Source: an uncultured Pelagibacteraceae bacterium
Lineage (GTDB): Bacteria; Pseudomonadota; Alphaproteobacteria; Pelagibacterales; Pelagibacteraceae
Assembly: GCA_902543245.1 (NCBI GenBank)
Contig: CACBXQ010000001.1
Coordinates: 1 to 64,000, forward strand
Length of the DNA: 64,000 nucleotides
Reading direction: 5' to 3'
A program made the translations under genes and the position numbers. Positions 61,639 to 64,000 of the stretch are shown piece by piece. Within the stretch, counting starts at the first letter, position 1. Each line of letters starts with the position of its first letter. The notes under the pieces are model-generated. The model was not told where the DNA came from, made no database searches, and saw only the letters and a program-made list of their open reading frames with translations.

Positions 61639-63048
61639 ATGGCAAAAAAAAATGGTAAATCTAGAACTAAATCTAAGTTAAAAACTAAATCTAATGGAAA
61701 TGAAAAGAGCAACTTTTCAAAAAGAAATAAAAGTTTACTAGGATATAATTCAATATTTACACCTGAGGTCATGGACGATATTCATATTAAAGCAGAACTT
61801 GGTCGATATAGAATGCGAGGAATGGCATTAATGAAAAAAATTCCAACTTTTGATGATTTAGTTTTTTTACCAGGAACTTTAACAAGATTTGTTATCGAAG
61901 GTTACAGAGAAAAATGTGAAACAAAAACTATAATTGGTCCAAGATGTGAAAATCCAATTAATTTAGATATACCTGTTTATATAACTGGAATGAGTTTTGG
62001 TGCACTATCATATGAAGCAAAAACTGCTTTAGCTAGAGGAGCTACTATGGCTGGATCTGCTACATGCTCTGGTGAAGGAGGAATGATACCTGACGAAAGA
62101 AGATATTCTGAAAAATGGTTTTATCAATGTATTCAATCAAGATATGGATTTAATCCACATCACGCACAACTAGCAGATGGTATAGAAGTATTTATAGGAC
62201 AAGGGCAAAAAGTTGGGATGGGTGGCCATCTGATGGGTCAAAAAGTAACTGATCAAGTGGCAGAGATGAGATCGTTACCAGCTGGTATAGATCAAAGATC
62301 GCCTGCAAGACATCCTGATTGGTTAGGTCCAGATGATTTAGCTTTAAAAGTTCAAGAATTAAGAGAGTTAACTAAGAATAAAGTTCCAATTCAATTAAAA
62401 TTAGGTGCTGCAAAAGTTTACGATGATGTTCGTATGGCTGCAAAATGTGATCCCGACTCTATTTACTTAGATGGAATGGAAGGATCTACAGGAGCTGGTC
62501 CACACATAGCTGCCGCAAATACAGGAATTCCAGGTATCGCAGCAATAAGAGAAGCAAGAAGAGCAATAGATGATGTTGGTAAAACTGGAAAAGTAACTCT
62601 TATATATGCTGGTGGAGTTAGAGATGGAGCTGATATGGCGAAGGCACTAGCTTTAGGAGCTGATGCAATTGCAATTGGAACAGGTGCAATGGTCGCATTA
62701 AACTGTAATAAAGAAATTCCAGAATCTGATTTTGAAAAAGAAATGGGTGTTCCAGCAGGTCACTGTTATCACTGTCACACAGGCAGATGTCCAGTGGGTG
62801 TTGCAACTCAGGATCCAAAATTAAGAAAAAGACTTAATCCAGATGCTGCAGCTTTAAGAGTTTATAATTATTTACATGCAATGACTCTAGAAGCGCAGTT
62901 GCTTGCTAGGGCATGTGGAAAAACAAATATACATTCTCTAGAGCCCGAGGATATGGCAGCATTAACAATGGAAGCTTCTGCATTAGCAAAAGTACCTTTG
63001 TCTGGAACAAATCATACTGTGGGAGTTGATGATTTTCATAAAATCTAA
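61639..63048 (+). CDS. mgsC: N-methylglutamate synthase subunit C (FMN glutamate-synthase domain)
   Basis: 469 residues. The N-terminal 30 residues are lysine-rich and probably flexible. ITGMSFGALSYEAKTALARG (about 114) followed by ATMAGSATCSGEGGM is the FMN entry, and IQLKLGAAKVYDDVRMAAKC (about 253) and YLDGMEGSTGAGPH (about 276) the FMN core. LIYAGGVRDGADMAKALALG (about 320) holds the phosphate loop. GHCYHCHTGRCPVGVATQDP (about 373) has three cysteines for a [3Fe-4S] cluster, as in glutamate synthase. It condenses methylamine with 2-oxoglutarate, with reducing power from an unknown donor. Reading this as MgsC and not GltB rests on the split three-gene form and gmaS. Confidence 0.93.
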   Translation: MAKKNGKSRTKSKLKTKSNGNEKSNFSKRNKSLLGYNSIFTPEVMDDIHIKAELGRYRMRGMALMKKIPTFDDLVFLPGTLTRFVIEGYREKCETKTIIGPRCENPINLDIPVYITGMSFGALSYEAKTALARGATMAGSATCSGEGGMIPDERRYSEKWFYQCIQSRYGFNPHHAQLADGIEVFIGQGQKVGMGGHLMGQKVTDQVAEMRSLPAGIDQRSPARHPDWLGPDDLALKVQELRELTKNKVPIQLKLGAAKVYDDVRMAAKCDPDSIYLDGMEGSTGAGPHIAAANTGIPGIAAIREARRAIDDVGKTGKVTLIYAGGVRDGADMAKALALGADAIAIGTGAMVALNCNKEIPESDFEKEMGVPAGHCYHCHTGRCPVGVATQDPKLRKRLNPDAAALRVYNYLHAMTLEAQLLARACGKTNIHSLEPEDMAALTMEASALAKVPLSGTNHTVGVDDFHKI

Positions 63049-63056
63049 GATTTATA

Positions 63057-63458
63057 ATGGCAAAAAAGAAAAAAAATAAGAATAAAAAAACAAAAGGTCA
63101 GTTAGGCAAAAAAAAAGAAACTGCCAGAGAAAAAATGATAGGTCAATCTATTGGATATAGATATGACGTAAATTTACTTCCTGACTATAGTAGAATTACT
63201 CCTTTTTTAAAAAAATACGTTGAGGCAATGGGTTGGGATGATTTAAATTGGTTGGAAGATGTTCATATGGGATATGAAGATGATAGACCTGCAGTTTTTG
63301 ATAGAAACGCAAATGGCTGGGTGACAATTCCAAAAAAAATAAAATTACCAAATAATCAACAAGATAGAGATATGATTGCTAGAGAATTATTAGTAAAATT
63401 TCAGATGTCTCCTAATCATCCATTAGTTGATTTAAAGAAAGCCTATCTAAAATTTTAG
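63057..63458 (+). CDS. Lys-rich protein of unknown function downstream of mgsC
   Basis: 133 residues. The first ~25 are almost all Lys, Asn, Gly and Thr (AKKKKNKNKKTKGQLGKKKE), like the N-terminal tail of MgsC. The folded part contains RYDVNLLPDYSRITPFLKKY (about 38-57) followed by VEAMGWDDLNWLEDVHMGYE, and ends in HPLVDLKKAYLKF. No Cys, His cluster or known motif is seen. It starts 8 bases after the mgsC stop. It might be a helper for the MgsABC complex. I do not recognise a family. Confidence 0.72.
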   Translation: MAKKKKNKNKKTKGQLGKKKETAREKMIGQSIGYRYDVNLLPDYSRITPFLKKYVEAMGWDDLNWLEDVHMGYEDDRPAVFDRNANGWVTIPKKIKLPNNQQDRDMIARELLVKFQMSPNHPLVDLKKAYLKF

Positions 63459-63592
63459 ACTCAACAAAAATTTCATCTACTACAGGTTGTTTAAATTTAT
63501 AAATTCCTTGATAGGTAATGCTTATTTATCATTGTACTCATTTACAGTTTTAATATGATTGTAGAGCTTGTTTAAACAAATGGAGGTTAGAT

Positions 63593-64000
63593 ATGACTGA
63601 CGAAATAAGTGCATTGACAACCATATTTACGGAATTTTACTACTGGATAACTGTAGTATTAATGTTTTTAATCCACGTGGGATTCTGTATGTATGAAGTA
63701 GGAGCCTCAAGATATAAACATCATCAACACACATTAATGAAGAATACGATGCTAATACCATTAGTGACCGTAACTTGGTTTTTGTTTGGGTGGTGGATTT
63801 ATTTTGCATTTCCTACAGGACCTGGCATTGCACCTTCGATTATGAACGGAAGTACTGCTCTAATTACTGATGACTCAGCATTTAGTGCAGCATTTTTTAC
63901 ACCAACTAGTGATATCATGGCGGTGAACTTGAATGACCATATAACTGGAGTATTCTGGGCAGCGTTTTTACTATTCTCATGGACAGCAGCTTCAATTGTT
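63593..64000 (+). CDS. amt: Partial ammonium transporter (Amt family, N-terminal part)
   Basis: 136 codons up to the window edge, from ATG 63593 with a GGAGG site ahead. FYYWITVVLMFLIHVGFCMY (about 15) followed by EVGASRYKHHQHTLMKNTML matches the first Amt helices, including the G-F-x-M-x-E-x-G block. FFLFGWWIYFAF-type sequence (WFLFGWWIYFAFPTG, about 63) and HITGVFWAAFLLFSWTAASI (about 116) are later helices. Position after gmaS-mgsABC suggests import of ammonium or methylammonium. The remainder lies beyond the window. Confidence 0.85.
   Translation, partial: MTDEISALTTIFTEFYYWITVVLMFLIHVGFCMYEVGASRYKHHQHTLMKNTMLIPLVTVTWFLFGWWIYFAFPTGPGIAPSIMNGSTALITDDSAFSAAFFTPTSDIMAVNLNDHITGVFWAAFLLFSWTAASIV

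Overview
The window looks like a piece of a SAR11-clade genome (Candidatus Pelagibacter, Alphaproteobacteria). The DNA is very A+T-rich and genes are packed with gaps of a few bases, or overlaps even between convergent genes. The gene content is typical of a streamlined marine heterotroph: sarcosine-oxidase-type genes, TMA monooxygenase, TMAO transport and demethylation, and an N-methylglutamate pathway. The assignment rests on gene content and style, not on a database match. I see no rRNA, tRNA, CRISPR array, insertion sequence or prophage. No stretch longer than about 300 bases lacks a gene.

Layout. 1-2650: partial DUF4396-like membrane protein, phosphate acyltransferase, LysE-type exporter, 1-Cys peroxiredoxin. 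2783-6371: sulfide cassette (sulfide:quinone oxidoreductase, persulfide dioxygenase, CysE, CysK). 6453-10575: a run of small uncharacterised genes (SnoaL-like, two secreted proteins, four small alpha/beta proteins including GYD-like and DUF1330, a second SnoaL-like protein, a secreted TPR protein), then an SMR-type protein lacking the usual TM1 glutamate. 10569-21997: mixed metabolism (DUF952, AhpD-like, HisN-like phosphatase, TauD/BBOX-like dioxygenase, FMN reductase, CcdA, PEP carboxylase, FAH-family hydrolase, a 38-residue membrane peptide, an aldehyde dehydrogenase, two DMT transporters, a YbaK-type deacylase). 22134-23716: glutamine synthetase, its terminator and a 55-residue basic protein. 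23775-29926: complete suf operon (iscR-sufBCDSU-sufT-sufA) with an IscR-type box over its promoter. 30066-33379: hydrolase, AnmK, TyrS, lipoprotein. 33472-40389: soxGADB (heterotetrameric sarcosine or N-methylglutamate oxidoreductase) and formate-THF ligase. 40381-44482: gshB, gshA, a class I amidotransferase and an iron-type alcohol dehydrogenase.

44559-64000 is the main story, a methylated-amine island: tmm (TMA to TMAO), gpsA and glpK, tmoV/tmoW/tmoX (TMAO ABC importer) with three unrelated small genes between tmoW and tmoX, tdm (TMAO to dimethylamine plus formaldehyde), a possible MarR-like regulator, a SoxB-like FAD oxidoreductase, gmaS, mgsA, mgsB, mgsC, a lysine-rich protein of unknown function, and the start of an ammonium transporter.

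Together, tmm, tmo, tdm, gmaS and mgsABC, with the sox/mgd-type complex at 33-38 kb, cover nearly every step from TMA to glutamate plus C1 units and ammonium. The classical dimethylamine monooxygenase genes (dmmDABC) are not visible. The FAD oxidoreductase at 56962-58287 sits between tdm and gmaS and is the best local candidate for the missing DMA to methylamine step. That is my main hypothesis. Other items of interest are the small-protein cluster, the glutamate-less SMR protein, the amidotransferase next to gshAB, and the small proteins hidden between larger genes.
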